Position numbers and translations under genes: made by a program. The notes beneath the pieces were generated by a model. The model worked only from the letters and a program-made list of their open reading frames with translations, was not told the origin of the DNA and ran no database searches. Below, in pieces: positions 52,519 to 64,000 of a DNA stretch of 64,000 bases; position 1 is the stretch's first letter, and every line of letters starts with the position of its first letter. The stretch lies in NCBI GenBank assembly GCA_032173965.1, contig CM063288.1:21878501-21942500 (forward strand), given 5' to 3'. Origin of the DNA: Sitta carolinensis (taxonomy: Eukaryota > Chordata > Aves > Passeriformes > Sittidae).

Positions 52519-52620
52519 GACCAGGCTGGCTCTGCCAACCACAGGGACCAGGCGTGCAGTGTTCTGCCCCTAAAGCGGAGCGTGCCCCTTTGGAGAAACG
52601 AGCCCAGGAATGCACTAAGG

Positions 52621-55600
52621 AACTGCCACAGAGTTGGTTCGGGCAAAGCAGTCCTGAAGCCAAATCACACTAAAGCATCATTATCTTTTCAGAAAACTGT
52701 GTTTGAGCTGTGCCAACAGGAACCCTGGAACTCATAACTTTGCTCAAGATACAAAATACTCTGATACGTTTCAAATGACAACAATTTTTTTTAAAACTCT
52801 TTTTCTGAATACTGTAGGAGGCTGAAAATTGACAATGTTTGCTAGAAAATTCTGTTGAATACTTGGGAAATATTCCTTGAAGAGATGAAGTGGTTTTGCT
52901 CCGTCTCTACTTGTACTTCCTTTGGTTAAAGGAAAAGAATCATATAAGATGTGGGCTACGTAAGTTGTAAAGTTTATTCCTGGAGATTTCTATGTCTGGA
53001 TAAAAAACCTGTGCTGAATTTTGCATTTAATTTTGAGAAAATTCTGTAGACAGCTCAAAGGCTAGGAAGCATATAAAGTTCACAGTCAGAACTGCAGAAA
53101 AAAAGATCCCAGTTTTAGAAATGGCATCCATCTCAAATACCAAGGCTGATAGATCTTATAATTGGTTTCTTTCAATTCCTGGTCGGTGCAGCATGTAAAC
53201 TAATCATGAGGTTTTCAGATTGATATCGGTTCCATATTTCAGAAAACATATAGCAGATTTTCTATTCCCTGACTGAAGTTAAAATAAAAAAGACAAACAG
53301 CAAAATTGCTTCGCACTAAAACCACTCATTTGTTCAATTTCTTCAAGCTGGTATTTGTCCTCCAGAGACATGTTCATCTCTAGAGAGTTCTTTTAAAAAG
53401 TTACCAAGGAAGTTAATGGAAGACCAAAGCTAATGGCACACTCCGGGGAATGGAAACTGGAAAATTGTGTTCTAAAAAGCAGCGTGAGCTGTTTGAGATG
53501 TGTGTTGCAGGAGCCTTCAGCTCCCCTATATGACTGGCACACTCATTTCACTGTGAATTTTCATTCCCTTCTTGATCAGCTTTCTTCTTGCCAAATTCAT
53601 CTTCATTTTAAGCTATCTGGAGCAGCATGTTCATCTGGATTCAACAGTGTTCTACTTAGCACTGTTTATTTTAAAACAGGTCTTTAGAGTAATTTGTATT
53701 GTATTGTATTATATTATAGGCAGTAGGGCAGTTTGCAGTACCAGTTTAATGTACAGGCTTAAAATTATAATTATTGACAAATAAAATCTCAGAGCCAAAT
53801 AGATTTTTAAAAAGTTGGTTTCCCATTTCTATGTATGGTTTTTGTAACTCAGGATTTTGTATAAGATCATTGTGCTGAATTAAGCATACTACATCTTCCA
53901 TGTTGAGCAGCAACAAACCTGGATGGACCAGAACATACCTTGATGAAAAGAAAATGAGATGCAATCAGCCCTGTTTGCTAAGCCCTGTACTGAACTGTTA
54001 AAGAGAAAAATTAGGAGAATGTAAAGGAAATAATATGGAGTGCTGAATAAACAAACAAAAAAATAAAAGGTGAAGCTAATATTATAAATAAAACTCAGTG
54101 TAGAACAATACTATGTAATGGAGACAGCAATGGATTGAGTGTCAAAAGAATGCAGAACCCTAACAATTAACTGAACAAAACAGTTACCAAAATAGAAGCA
54201 CTTTTCTAGGAAAAGGCAGGATAGAGGAGGGTGGGGAAAATATTTCATAGAAGGATATACAATCCTGAAGGGAAGAGAAATGAGATTTTACAAGGCTGTT
54301 TGAGCTTATGTCAAACACAAGAACAAGGGAGCATAAACTAAAGCTAAGGGAAGGGTCAGACCCTCAAGGAATTTAGTCAGAATTTCTTTAGATAGGGAGT
54401 AGTGAATATACAGAATAAAAGGCAAAGGGCAACAATACAGGAAAAAAATACCTCAAAACTATTTCAAATTGCTATAAAGCAGAGCCAGAACTCTGAAAAC
54501 AGTAAGAAACACTATGGAGCAAAGAGAGGTAAACAGTTGGATTTGCTTCCTTCGAGGATTATTTTTTATTCTTCACCCTCCCAAATGCCAAGTGAGAGCT
54601 GCAGAAGCCTCACATGACAAAGAAATATGCCATCTCGTCACCAGCAGGACTTCTGGCCACCCAGACCCTGGTGGCTTTGTGTTTTTACCAAGTACTTGCT
54701 TATCTCACCTTTACAAACGCTCAAGTCCCCACATTGCCATCAAGCTGCCAGCTGTCTCCAAAGCCACCCAAAATCCTCAGATGTCTTCCATTTTTCATCA
54801 CTGATTTTTGACATGTCCCTAAGTAGTTTGTTTCCAGACAGGTCCTGATAATTTTGACAAACCTACAGCCTGTCCCTTCCTATTTTTTGTGATCCACAAA
54901 CTCCTCTGTTTACACCCGAGGCCACAGCAGACACAGAAGATGCAAGTCATGCACAAAGTGCAAATGGTAGTCTTACTTCTCAAAGATATCATCAAAGCAG
55001 GGAATGAAACTCAGGTTTCATTGCTCACAGCAGGGGCTGGCCCACGGATCATTTGAGTTTATGATTGCCACTCTTCAACCCAAGAAATTTAAGTTTTCCA
55101 CAAAACTGAGGAGTTTCTTAGCAAAAAGTGCAAAGTTCCTGCACTCAAAGCCCTCCTTCAACTAGGAACTCTCATGAAGGACAAGATGACACCCTCAGCC
55201 CCTCTCCCAGGGAAGGTTTTAGGGAGACAGGATCCCACATGCCCAGTAAACACAAATGGACACCGAGTTATGAGACAGGGATGCCAGCTGAGGAGGAAGG
55301 CTTTCCTGCATGGTTGAATTAAAATGGTGGCTGCTTCCTGGAAAATTCCTCTGTGGCCAAAGCCAAAGCAATGCATCCCCAGGGCTCTGCACCTGCGGGC
55401 TGGAGGTGCTGGGGAGTGGCCAGCCCCTGTGGTCCAGGCTGCCCAGTCAGCTGAGTGTGGAGATGCCTCGATGGGTGCCCCAGGGCACAGCACGACACAG
55501 CAGGGTGTGCCCTGCATCCTGCCAGGGCCCACTGCCCAGGGCTGGCTCTGGAGGTGCACCAGCATTCAGCTACAAGACACACTGCTGTTGTCATCCTCAC

Positions 55601-56049
55601 CCATACTGGGCACCAAGCCCTTCAGGCCAAAGTCTGCATTAGGTATTTATGCATCTTGCTTTTGCCAATTTCAGCAGGGATGAGTGGTCAAAGATGCTTT
55701 GATGCAATAGTTTTAACCAAATTACACCTGTAAATGGTACACACGAAACTGTAAGAGCACTGATAAAAGTATGTGTGCTTCAGTTTCCTGCTCCTGCAGC
55801 TTCCTTGGCTGCCTGCCTGACAGCATTTTGCCCAGGCTAAACAATATACAGGCAGCAGTTTGCACTGCTCCCCACGGACAATCGCTCAGCAGCCTAATAT
55901 ATTTCAGTAATGATTTTTTTCCTAAGATTCACCTTAAATTTTCTCTTGCTTAATTTCACCCCATCATTCTTAGTTATACCTTCTTGTACTGTCCTAACTA
56001 TTCTCTCACTCCTTTTTTTTTTTTAATTTGGGTTCCTTTCAAATTTATC
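52621..56049. other. Unassigned non-coding sequence
   Basis: No gene recognised. A (GTATT)3 stretch lies at 53696-53710. The GC-rich, CpG-poor stretch 55330-55640 yields overlapping frames on both strands (up to 135 codons), none with a domain. Confidence 0.5.
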
Positions 56050-56255
56050 TATGTTTCCCATCAATCATCCTCTAGCAAAGTCATAGATATGGCACTTAGC
56101 TTTTTTTTAATCCTTTCTCATCATTTGGTCCCTTCTGCTCTGATTGCTTCGTTGCTCCTCTCACTTTCTCAACAGTTTGTCAATATTTTTAAAAGGATGC
56201 TGTTCCCAGGATTTCATGCAGTGTTGCAGGTGTGGCCTAAGGCTGACACCTACCA
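56050..56255 (-). mobile_element. Ancient CR1/L3-like LINE fragment (ORF2 C-terminal part)
   Basis: On the minus strand the frame reads SLRPHLQHCMKSWEQ (around 56219-56247), co-linear with the family's SMVRPHLEYCVQFWSP. The next part, FKNIDKLLRK, corresponds to the KKDIDLLERV segment. Stops interrupt the frame. The boundaries are approximate. Confidence 0.65.
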
Positions 56256-58619
56256 ATCCTATTGCCTCTCTAATACAACATCCTTATCCATAAAAGCCCA
56301 AACTGTACTGAGCAAAATTATTTCTGCCCTCTCATTCCCAGTTCACTACAGATAGAGAGCCCCAGCAATAAATACTGTGGGTTGTAGGACAGAGTTTTCA
56401 GGAGGTCCCTGCTTCAATTGCAACACCAGTGTGCAAAGAAACCAGCACCAAGCTGTTTCCAAATCTGTTCTTTCTCTCTGCTGAGAGCATGGGCCCAAAT
56501 GAAAGCTTGAGAAAAACAAATTAATTGGTTTAGAGCTTTTTCAGAAAATTGTCTGGAGCATAACTCCAGTCAAATTCCATCGGAGTCCTGAGAAACCCAG
56601 TGCAGATCTAAAGACCCTTCAGCTGCAGCACATAAAGCAGTGACATTTTCACTTAGGGAACCTTGTGCAGAAAAAGGGAAGGTTCACTTGAAAAACTTCA
56701 GAGTTTGCTGTGGATTTTGTTTTTCACTTGGGAATCTAGAGCTGGGGTACGTAAAGGGCAAACCTGTCATCTGTTAAACAAAAAGCCTAGGGAAAGCCAC
56801 AGTGATGCCAAAACCCCCTACTCCACAGAGCTCTGCCAGACCACTACCAGCTCACCCACTGCCCTAGCACACCTACCAGCAGAGAAAGCCTGCCAGTTCT
56901 GCTTCTCATCATGGAAACAAAGAGTTGGATTCCCACCAACACGACTTTCATAAAATTGCCCCATTTTTTTCACTGGGACACAATAGATCATAGTTTCAGC
57001 ACGTTCTGATGAATCTCTCTTAATACTGCTGACTTCTTTCAGGAATTCATTCTCTGGCACTCTTTTCTGCACATATAGCTTGAAAACCTACATTTACCAT
57101 AAAACCACATAATATGCAGTGTGTGTCCTAGCAGACAATGCTCAACTGAAGAGAAGTGAAAAGTTAAACTTCGGTGCTTACCACAGCTTAGGTAGTAAAG
57201 CACTTACCCTCTGCTCACCAAGTATTTGTGCAAGCCATAAAACAGGAACTTCATGGAGAGATACTATGTTCTGTAATGTTCAGAGAGGGGAGTTGGAAAA
57301 AAAAAAAGTGTGTTTAAGATATTTACCCTTAAACTAGCCCAGACTTGAGTAGCTGCATCTGAAATGAGTTTAGCAGGTAATCCTGACTCCTTCCTGCAAA
57401 AGGCAGAGAAGCAAGTGACCACCCACTCATGGTTCCTTCATGCAGCTTTCAGGACTATTTATATAATAAGCTGTTTCTTCATATTTTGGTTCTTTTGCCA
57501 AGACCTATCACTCAAAGACTGATCATCTTAACTAAAATCTTTCCAGCTGTGTTTGCTATTCACTCCAATAATGCCCGGGTGATCAAAATCAAGTCTATGG
57601 ACTTGCCTTATTTCATACTGGATGAAAGAAGAGGCAGTGTGGATGAGCACCAATAAAGTGAAAGAGAAATTTGCCATTGCTTGAGGAAATTCTTTAAGTT
57701 TTACTCACGTGGAAAGCCCAGCTAGGACAGAATGTGGATGTATAGAGACAGTATGGAGACTGAATTTCTGTGCCCAAACAAGTTAGTTCTCATTAGCTGA
57801 GCAGCATTGCTCCTGCCTTCTCTTAACCTATCATAATTACAAAACTGAGTGTGTGAGCTTAAACCATTCATTACAGTTTACCCAAGGGACAGAATCATGC
57901 CATATAAATTCCTGAGACACAAGATACTCAAACCAAAAAGGGCTTAATGGGTGTCCCTTCCTCCAGCCCATCTCTCCTTTGCATCTTTTTATGCAAATCC
58001 CAAGGCAGATCCAAACTTCAGAGAATAGCTGTTCTCCTGAAAAATGCTAGGGAGGAAAAGTAGGCAGCCGTGAAGTATGGCCAGGGGTGGTAGAGAGTTG
58101 GGAAAGCACCACTGATCTCAGCTATCCAGGAATAATGCAACACTCTGCTGGCACTTCTCTTAGTCAAACCTAGATATGGCATGTATTGTAAAACCAGAAC
58201 AACTTACTTCATTCACCAAATTTCTATAAAGACAGTTGCCACACCAGTTCAAAATATTGGTCTGTCTAGTGCTAGAGAGGGTCTCCTACCAAAGCTTCAG
58301 GTTTTTAGAATCAGTACAAGATTTCCAAGGCAGGGAAACAGAATTAATGTACATAGGAGAGATTGTTTCCTAGAGCCTCTGGATTGATCTTTTTGTTAGA
58401 CCCTGAAGCCTGAGAGCTTGGCTCTCCCTAAAGCCATGTACATGATGTCTAAGGTAACTCAGAAAAGACTGTAAATGCTGTAGCTGTTTTTCAAGATTCA
58501 CCAGTTACTTGGCTTGGACTACAGCTGATTGCAATTAGTCTTTTAAGATGGGTTCGAATACCTTCCTTTTTCAGCTGAAATGCACATTTTATCCATTTAA
58601 TCAATTGTTTTATTCAGGT
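56256..58619. other. Unassigned non-coding sequence
   Basis: No gene or repeat recognised. Confidence 0.5.
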
Positions 58620-59080
58620 GTCATGAGAAGAGGCAGAGTGGTTCTGGATTTACCTTCTCAATAGCATCTGTTACCTGCTGTACCTTGCTCATGTCTCCTC
58701 TTGTTTATCTTCATCTAAATTGAATAGTACCAATCTTTTCACTCTCTTCTCATTCAGAAGTCTTTTCACATCACAAATTTCCATCATCCCAGTATAAGCT
58801 CTGTAATTCCTGCTATTTCCTTTTCAAGTCAGAGTAATGAGAACTTCAGGAAAAGTAAGTTTTTTATAATAATGTCATTGTAATAGTCTCACTGTTATTT
58901 TGCTCTCCCAATTGATATCATTCATTTGACTTTTAACCACTGCAAGACACAGGGGAGCCCTTCCCTGTGCTATTCAGGTCGATGTCCATATCTCTTTCAC
59001 TAGTGGTTACCATGAATTGGGAACCCATAATATGATCCAGATCTTCCCTCATAATCTCTGCCATCTCTGCTGATGCCGAG
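58620..59080 (-). mobile_element. Ancient CR1/L3-like LINE fragment (ORF2 C-terminal part)
   Basis: The minus-strand translation is co-linear with the end of CR1-clade ORF2. It shows GSQFMVTTSERD (58991-59026), comparable to GSKLAVTTQERD, then NSETITM in place of NKTENIIM. Further on comes EKRVKRLVLFNLDED (around 58708-58750), in place of EERLRELGLFSLEKR. Multiple stops and small indels show a long-inactive copy. The fragment begins downstream of the catalytic box, so no active-site residue remains. Confidence 0.75.
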
Positions 59081-62000
59081 CGCTCCCGAGCCTCTCTTTA
59101 TTCATTCTGTCAGACCAAAGAAGCTGATTGCATTTACTACTCTCCTAAGGCCAAACCCCAAGGATTTTAGTCCTTCTATTAAATCAAGCTTGTCCTGAAG
59201 GCAGTGGGAGTTTGCCAGAGCACAAAAACTGAGTCAAACTCAGTCCTTCAAACACAGAGCAGCTCAGACCTTGTTCATAATGAGCACTGGGGCCAGAAGG
59301 TCAGAAGAGTGGGAGAAGCTGTAATTGAAGAACATTTATTGTCAAATCATCAACAAAGTGTTTCCATACCTTGCAAATCCTCTCCCCATAACTCCTTCAC
59401 TTCTCTTTTGCTGGCTTCGAAAAGGGTGGCTGCAGAAACATTTAGAGACAGCAAAAGCCCCCATTCCACCCCTGCCAGCCCCCGTGGCTAAGCTGGCGAG
59501 CAGCAGAGCTGCAGCCCCATGCACTGACTGGGCCACTCAGCCCAGGGTGGGTTCACAGGAGGCTCGCTCCTTGGCCCAGCACCCTTCACAAGTACTGTCT
59601 TCTGTTTGCCATTACCTAAAAGCAGTGACAGATTTGCCCCTCATTGCAAGCAGCCTCTGGCTCATGGCATTTGAGAATAAGGGCTACCCGTAGCAAGGAT
59701 TTTTGGCAACCATTCCCTGCCTTGTTCAAGCTGGTAAGCAGCACACCTCTGGCCAGATGTGCTGTGGGGCTGAGGGGTCTAGAGGCACCAGAGCAGAGAG
59801 CAGGTTGTGCTGGCAGGGTTTGGCCCAGAAACAACCCCAGCAGCCTGTCCTGGGGTCACGGCAGTGCTGAGCACTCAGGGCAGCACTAGGAAGTGCTGGT
59901 GGCCAAGGGAAAGTGCTGAGGCACTGGGCTTGGCACAGTTAGAACAGTGTTCCCAGCTGATGGCAAACCCCAGATGCAACACAGGAGAGACCCTTTGCAT
60001 TCATCCACTGAACCTGCCTGGTCCAGAGACCTGGCCTGTGCTGACCACCTTGTCTTTGTGAGGAAGCACATTTTGGATCATTTAATTTTTTTTTTTTCAG
60101 TTATCTTAATTTTATATATATTTAGGAGCCTGTGGATTCATGTATCAGCTTCTTCTGCAACCTAAGAGATGCAATTAGATTTTATTGACTGTTACAAAAA
60201 TATATTTGCATGTGTTTGTATAGCTGATACTAGGATGCATTGTTAAGCACTGAGACACTTTGTCACTATCTGCTATTAAAATAAAATTTAATAATCTGTA
60301 TCCATCAACTGTAGCCACCATAGACCAACAGGGACCACTGCTCAGTCATCATGCATTTCTAGCATAATGAATATATTTGTACAAAATACACAATGGGCAT
60401 TTCAATTTCTAGTACCACTGTCCCTATACCATTTGCATTTATTTGTATTCATGAACATTTCCAGAACTAGGCAAGAAAATAAAATATTTTTCTTCAGGAA
60501 TTTGAGTGAGTTGCTGGACAATGGATGGCAGGATATTGTCATGATCCAGTGTTTCACATGACAGACACGCAAAACATATAATAACAATAATAAAAATAAT
60601 AACAACAACAACAACAACTATAATAATAAAAATAGTAATACCTACACAAAAACATAAAGGGAAGAAAACAGTGCTGGTATCCTGTCACTCTTAAGCAAAG
60701 CCAGTTGGGCTAAAACATTATAATCTCAGTTTAAAAATAATCTCATACTAGACTTGAGTCCTGAAAAATGGAATATGAGATCAGAAAAAGAAAACCAATA
60801 TTCTTCTCCAGTTTAACTATCTTGCTTTTTTGGATGGCCATGTTTTCACTTAGCTTTTCTTTGGACATGCTTGTTATTTTGCAGAGCTTTGAGAACAAAA
60901 ACTTTTCTTCTGAAAAAGATGCCTTTGTCAGGGCAACTCAGTGATGTCACAGGTGCAGAAACAGGGGGCCTAGAAGTAAATTCATGCTCATAAATTGTGC
61001 ACAGAAGTTGTAGAGAACTACATTATACCCTACATGCTGAAGAAAAGATGCATCTATTAATATACATATTTTATGACTTTATATAATAGAATGGAACAGG
61101 AGAGAAATCAAAATATTAACCCAGAGCAACCCTGGATGGGTTTTGGGCTGAGTATGGAAGAAAATCTCAAATTAATGACAAGCATGGATTATTTAAAGGT
61201 CTGTCAGATGTCAAAGATCTAGCAATTTTTCCAAGCAAAATGCAACATTAGCCTCAGTTCCCAACAAGATTTTCTCACGAGAATGGCCCTAGGTCTTGGG
61301 CACAGGCAGTCCCTGCACCAACTCACCTGCCACACTCTAACCCTAGCTGAGCCTGACAGAAGCAGCTTTATGGGTATGTCTTGTGAGATAACAAACACCT
61401 AAGTTAAACCAAGGTTTGGCCTTAAGAAATCCATTCCAGGCATAGATCCATTCTTCCCCAAAGTATTTTGCCTCAAGGTTTTACAAGTAGCCTATGTGAC
61501 ATGTAATTCTCTACTTTCACTCCCAGACTTTGGCTGTGGAATCCTGAACACAGCAGAAGACAGCAAAGAGTTAAATTCACATGTGCTATGTGAGATTTAG
61601 GTTAAAAATTGTTGAACTGCTATGAGTTATTTTTTACCAGAACTTTTTGTATTGTGCAAGAAAAGGGGGTTTGGGAAACGAGTAAAATAGTTCTGCTGGA
61701 GGCCAGCAGAGAAAGGATACAAAAATGAGGTTGAAAGAAATAGGCCTATAAATCTGACATCCAGTGCCCTGGTCTTGCAATGTGATCTGCACCTGCAACT
61801 AGAGCGATTGATTTCACCAGGACCCGTTCAAACCCAAGCACCTGTCACACACAGCCCCTGGCAGGGCCAGGGCTTGCACTGCTGCACAACACAGCCTGGT
61901 TTGGGACCACTTAATCACACAGTGCAAGAGGGAGGGCAGATTTTCAAAGCACTTTTTACAGGGAAAGATTCCCATGGTCCCTTTAGAGTTCCTATATTTT

Positions 62001-62949
62001 CACAGTGCTTTTGCTGTTGACTCGCTACCATCATATCCTCCAGACCATTTATTTATGTGCCACACAATGAGTGGGTCTTGCAGAAACACAGACTCCTGTC
62101 TCCCAAGAAAGCTGACATTCTTTAAAGTTTATTGAATAATATTTGTAGGTAACATTACCTGATTATCTGAAAAATTGACTGAGATGACTTGCATAATTGC
62201 CTGCTTCAATAGTAAAGTAGTAAAAGAGCAGAGATCATGCATTTAAATTTTTTCTTTTTTTTTTTAATTATGCAAAATACTATGATGAGCTGCAGGTTTC
62301 TAACAGTACTAAGAGGTGATGCTACCAATTTCCCTGATGGTCCAGTATAACCAGTTGGGAAAGAGGAGTTAATGGCATGATGTTTAAGTTTGCAGAAGTT
62401 GCACATGCCCATCAATAAAGGCTGCAGTTCTTTGTTAGGCATATTAGCAAATATTCTCTGCAAGATCTAAAATTTATGTGTTAAAAAAACCCCAAAAACC
62501 CTCACCACTCCTTTTACTCTTCCCAAGGTCTCAGCAAGCTCCTAAAAAGATTGCCAAATTGCCAAAGAAGTACTTGAATTTGGATGGAGAACTAAATTCA
62601 CATGCCGGTCACAAGAGGATTGCATCTTTCATAACTAAAAATCTGAAAGTATATAATTTGAAAATATTGTCTAAATGATAGCCAAAGAAAAGTTATGGTT
62701 CAAATTGACTTTCAAATCCACTTATTTTCAAATATACTTTATAGTACATTGTGGATATATTATATTCAAAAAGGGAACAGGTAAGTAAAGCATTGTCCTG
62801 GAGGGTACATCCAAGCTGCTATTAGAATTACATCCAGGAAAAAAAAAAGCAGGTAACAACAGAGTTGTTTCCAAAATATAAGTACTTCTTGGGTTGATGA
62901 GTTCACTTATAAATCATGCCCTTCTGAAATCATTACCTTTCTGCCATGC
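59081..62949. other. Unassigned non-coding sequence
   Basis: No gene recognised. The stretch 59440-60060 is GC-richer but CpG-poor and gives overlapping frames without domains. A trinucleotide tract is listed separately. Confidence 0.5.
60579..60643 (+). repeat. (AAT)n/(AAC)n trinucleotide simple repeat
   Basis: ATAATAACAATAATAAAAAT, then about six AAC units and further AAT units. The minus strand of this tract yields a spurious poly-leucine frame. Confidence 0.95.
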
Positions 62950-63900
62950 TGTATATTTACATCTACTGACTTAAATATTCTAAATATAGTAAGCAAGCCA
63001 TTATGACCTTCTCCTAATTGAACGAGACAGACAAGAGTGCGTGTTACAGTACATCTATATCTGGGGGAGAGAGAGAATGTGCACACAAGACAGCGTGGGT
63101 AATGAGAGCTTCTCTGCTATTACAAGCAACCTATGGCTCTGGGGCGTCCGGCTCTCAGGGCCATGTACAGAATTCAAGCCCGGCTCAGCTGAGCTTTCCA
63201 TCAGTCTTTGTCTGAGAGGTGACCTGTGATGTCCCGATGGCTGGTGCCATTTCGTTCCTGAGCGTTAACTAGCTGAGAGCACAGAGACTGCATCACCCCT
63301 CCCAGCCTTTAGCCCTGGCCAAGACGAAAAAGCTCATTTGGTCTAGCTTAGCTATGATCCAGTTTATGGCCATTCCTTTGTTCCCAATGTTCAAGTGAAG
63401 AGGGTTAATTACTTCCCTTTGTTACAATTAACGATGCTAAACACCAGGGAAAGGGCAGAGCTGAAGAGCATGAATTACAGTTCCAATGCAACATTCTGGC
63501 ATTAAAAAAAACACTCTTCTGGCAAGACAAAAAAAAAAAAATTGAAATTTCCCACATAAAAAGGCGTATTGATTTGGAACTGCTCTATCATATCTTACAA
63601 TGCTGCAACCTTTTTGCTTTAATAACATAATTTTATTTCTGTTCTTGTCATTTAGAATATTGTACATACATACCAGCCCTGATTACATATTTCAGCACTC
63701 CCCCGATAACGTATTCCAGTCTCGTTCCCATCAGAAAACATCAGTGAAGTGGGAAATGCTACTGTGAAACATTTTGAGCAATAAAAGGAGACTCTTCCAG
63801 TAAAAATGCTTCAGCCATCTCTGTCTTTTTGACTGGTACGGTGCCTTTTAAATGGAAAATGTGCAGATCGATGGTTTTGAAAAGCATGCCTGGGTGGGCT
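62950..63900. promoter_or_regulatory. Candidate conserved non-coding element cluster
   Basis: Repeat-free sequence with several retained CpGs (GGGGCGTCCGGC near 63140, CCCGATGG, TTCGTTCC, AACGATGC, CCCCCGATAACG) and words such as GTTAATTACTTCCC and TACAATTAACGATGC. The texture resembles vertebrate enhancers. There is no coding frame of note and no alignment evidence. Confidence 0.35.
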
Positions 63901-64000
63901 GCTGCCCCCTCCCAGAGCCAAGGCCCAGCCTGCAGGGGCTCCCAGGACACAGCCTCAGCTCCTGTGCTGGGAGCACACAACACGGGCAGCACTGCCAAAA
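63901..64000. other. GC-rich edge of window, unassigned
   Basis: The sequence becomes GC-rich (GCCCCCTCCCAGAGCC) and is cut by the window end. Nothing can be assigned. Confidence 0.4.

Larger units (their letters stand above)
52090..52620. promoter_or_regulatory. CpG island, probable promoter
   Basis: By eye there are about 40 CpG dinucleotides in the 260 bp from 52250 to 52513, with GC boxes (GCACCGCCCCGCGGG) and GGCGGCGCAGCGCGGCGCC-type wording. Weaker CpG density extends to about 52090 and 52620. No other part of the window approaches this. The TATA box and splice donor point to transcription from the plus strand. Overlapping frames of 144-167 codons on both strands are a by-product of GC-richness; the strongest part contains no ATG on either strand. 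Confidence 0.85.

Noticed and set aside
52063..52737. Overlapping open frames of 144-167 codons on both strands in the CpG island
   Set aside because: Frames on both strands and in several phases are open at once, as expected from GC-rich DNA with few stops. No ATG lies in the densest part and no domain is recognisable.
55158..55733. Dense overlapping frames up to 135 codons
   Set aside because: GC-rich but CpG-poor DNA with frames on both strands and no domain or exon boundary support.
58550..58563. tRNA B-box-like GGGTTCGAATACC
   Set aside because: No A box, acceptor stem or cloverleaf could be found upstream, so it is neither a tRNA nor a clear tRNA-derived SINE.
60402..60617. Minus-strand leucine-rich frame resembling a membrane segment
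   Set aside because: The leucines come from the AAC/AAT trinucleotide tract.

Overview
The window looks like non-coding DNA from a bird. The main evidence is three short plus-strand tails of CR1 LINE retrotransposons (about 25131-25520, 26189-26271 and 43013-43074). Each ends in the 8-bp tail repeat of the ATTCTATG type that is characteristic of archosaur, and especially bird, CR1. Interspersed repeats are sparse, no mammalian SINEs were seen, and the base composition is AT-rich with few CpGs, which fits a bird macrochromosome gene desert or a very long intron. I cannot name the species or the neighbouring gene. A crocodilian or turtle source is not formally excluded.

No protein-coding gene could be supported. 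Every open reading frame is short (longest 167 codons, inside a GC-rich CpG island). None showed a recognisable domain except decayed LINE fragments read on the minus strand. No RNA gene, CRISPR array or bacterial-type element is present.

Layout: 1-2.2 kb is unique AT-rich sequence with a CpG-retaining patch. 2.2-2.7 kb is an ancient minus-strand CR1/L3-like reverse-transcriptase fossil with a damaged active-site box. 2.7-25 kb is mostly unassigned sequence, with a perfect four-tract G-quadruplex motif at 5.25 kb. 25.1-26.3 kb holds two avian CR1 tails. 26.3-46 kb is unassigned sequence with several near-perfect hairpins and palindromes, a CpG-retaining patch around 39.9-41.3 kb containing a small Kozak-ATG/splice-donor candidate, and a third CR1 tail. 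46.47-46.58 kb is a long GATA microsatellite. 47.7-49.95 kb is rich in homeodomain-type TAATTA sites and resembles a cluster of conserved non-coding elements. 52.09-52.62 kb is a strong CpG island with a TATA box just upstream and a consensus splice donor inside, the best candidate for a promoter and first exon. 56.0-56.3 kb and 58.6-59.1 kb are two more ancient minus-strand CR1/L3-like fragments. 63-63.9 kb again has conserved-element texture.

The simplest overall reading is a regulatory landscape: a gene desert or long intron with candidate enhancers around one plus-strand CpG-island promoter at 52.3 kb. That interpretation is inference. The sequence directly shows the CpG density, the TATA box, the splice donor, the microsatellite and the repeats. 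Conservation itself was not measured.
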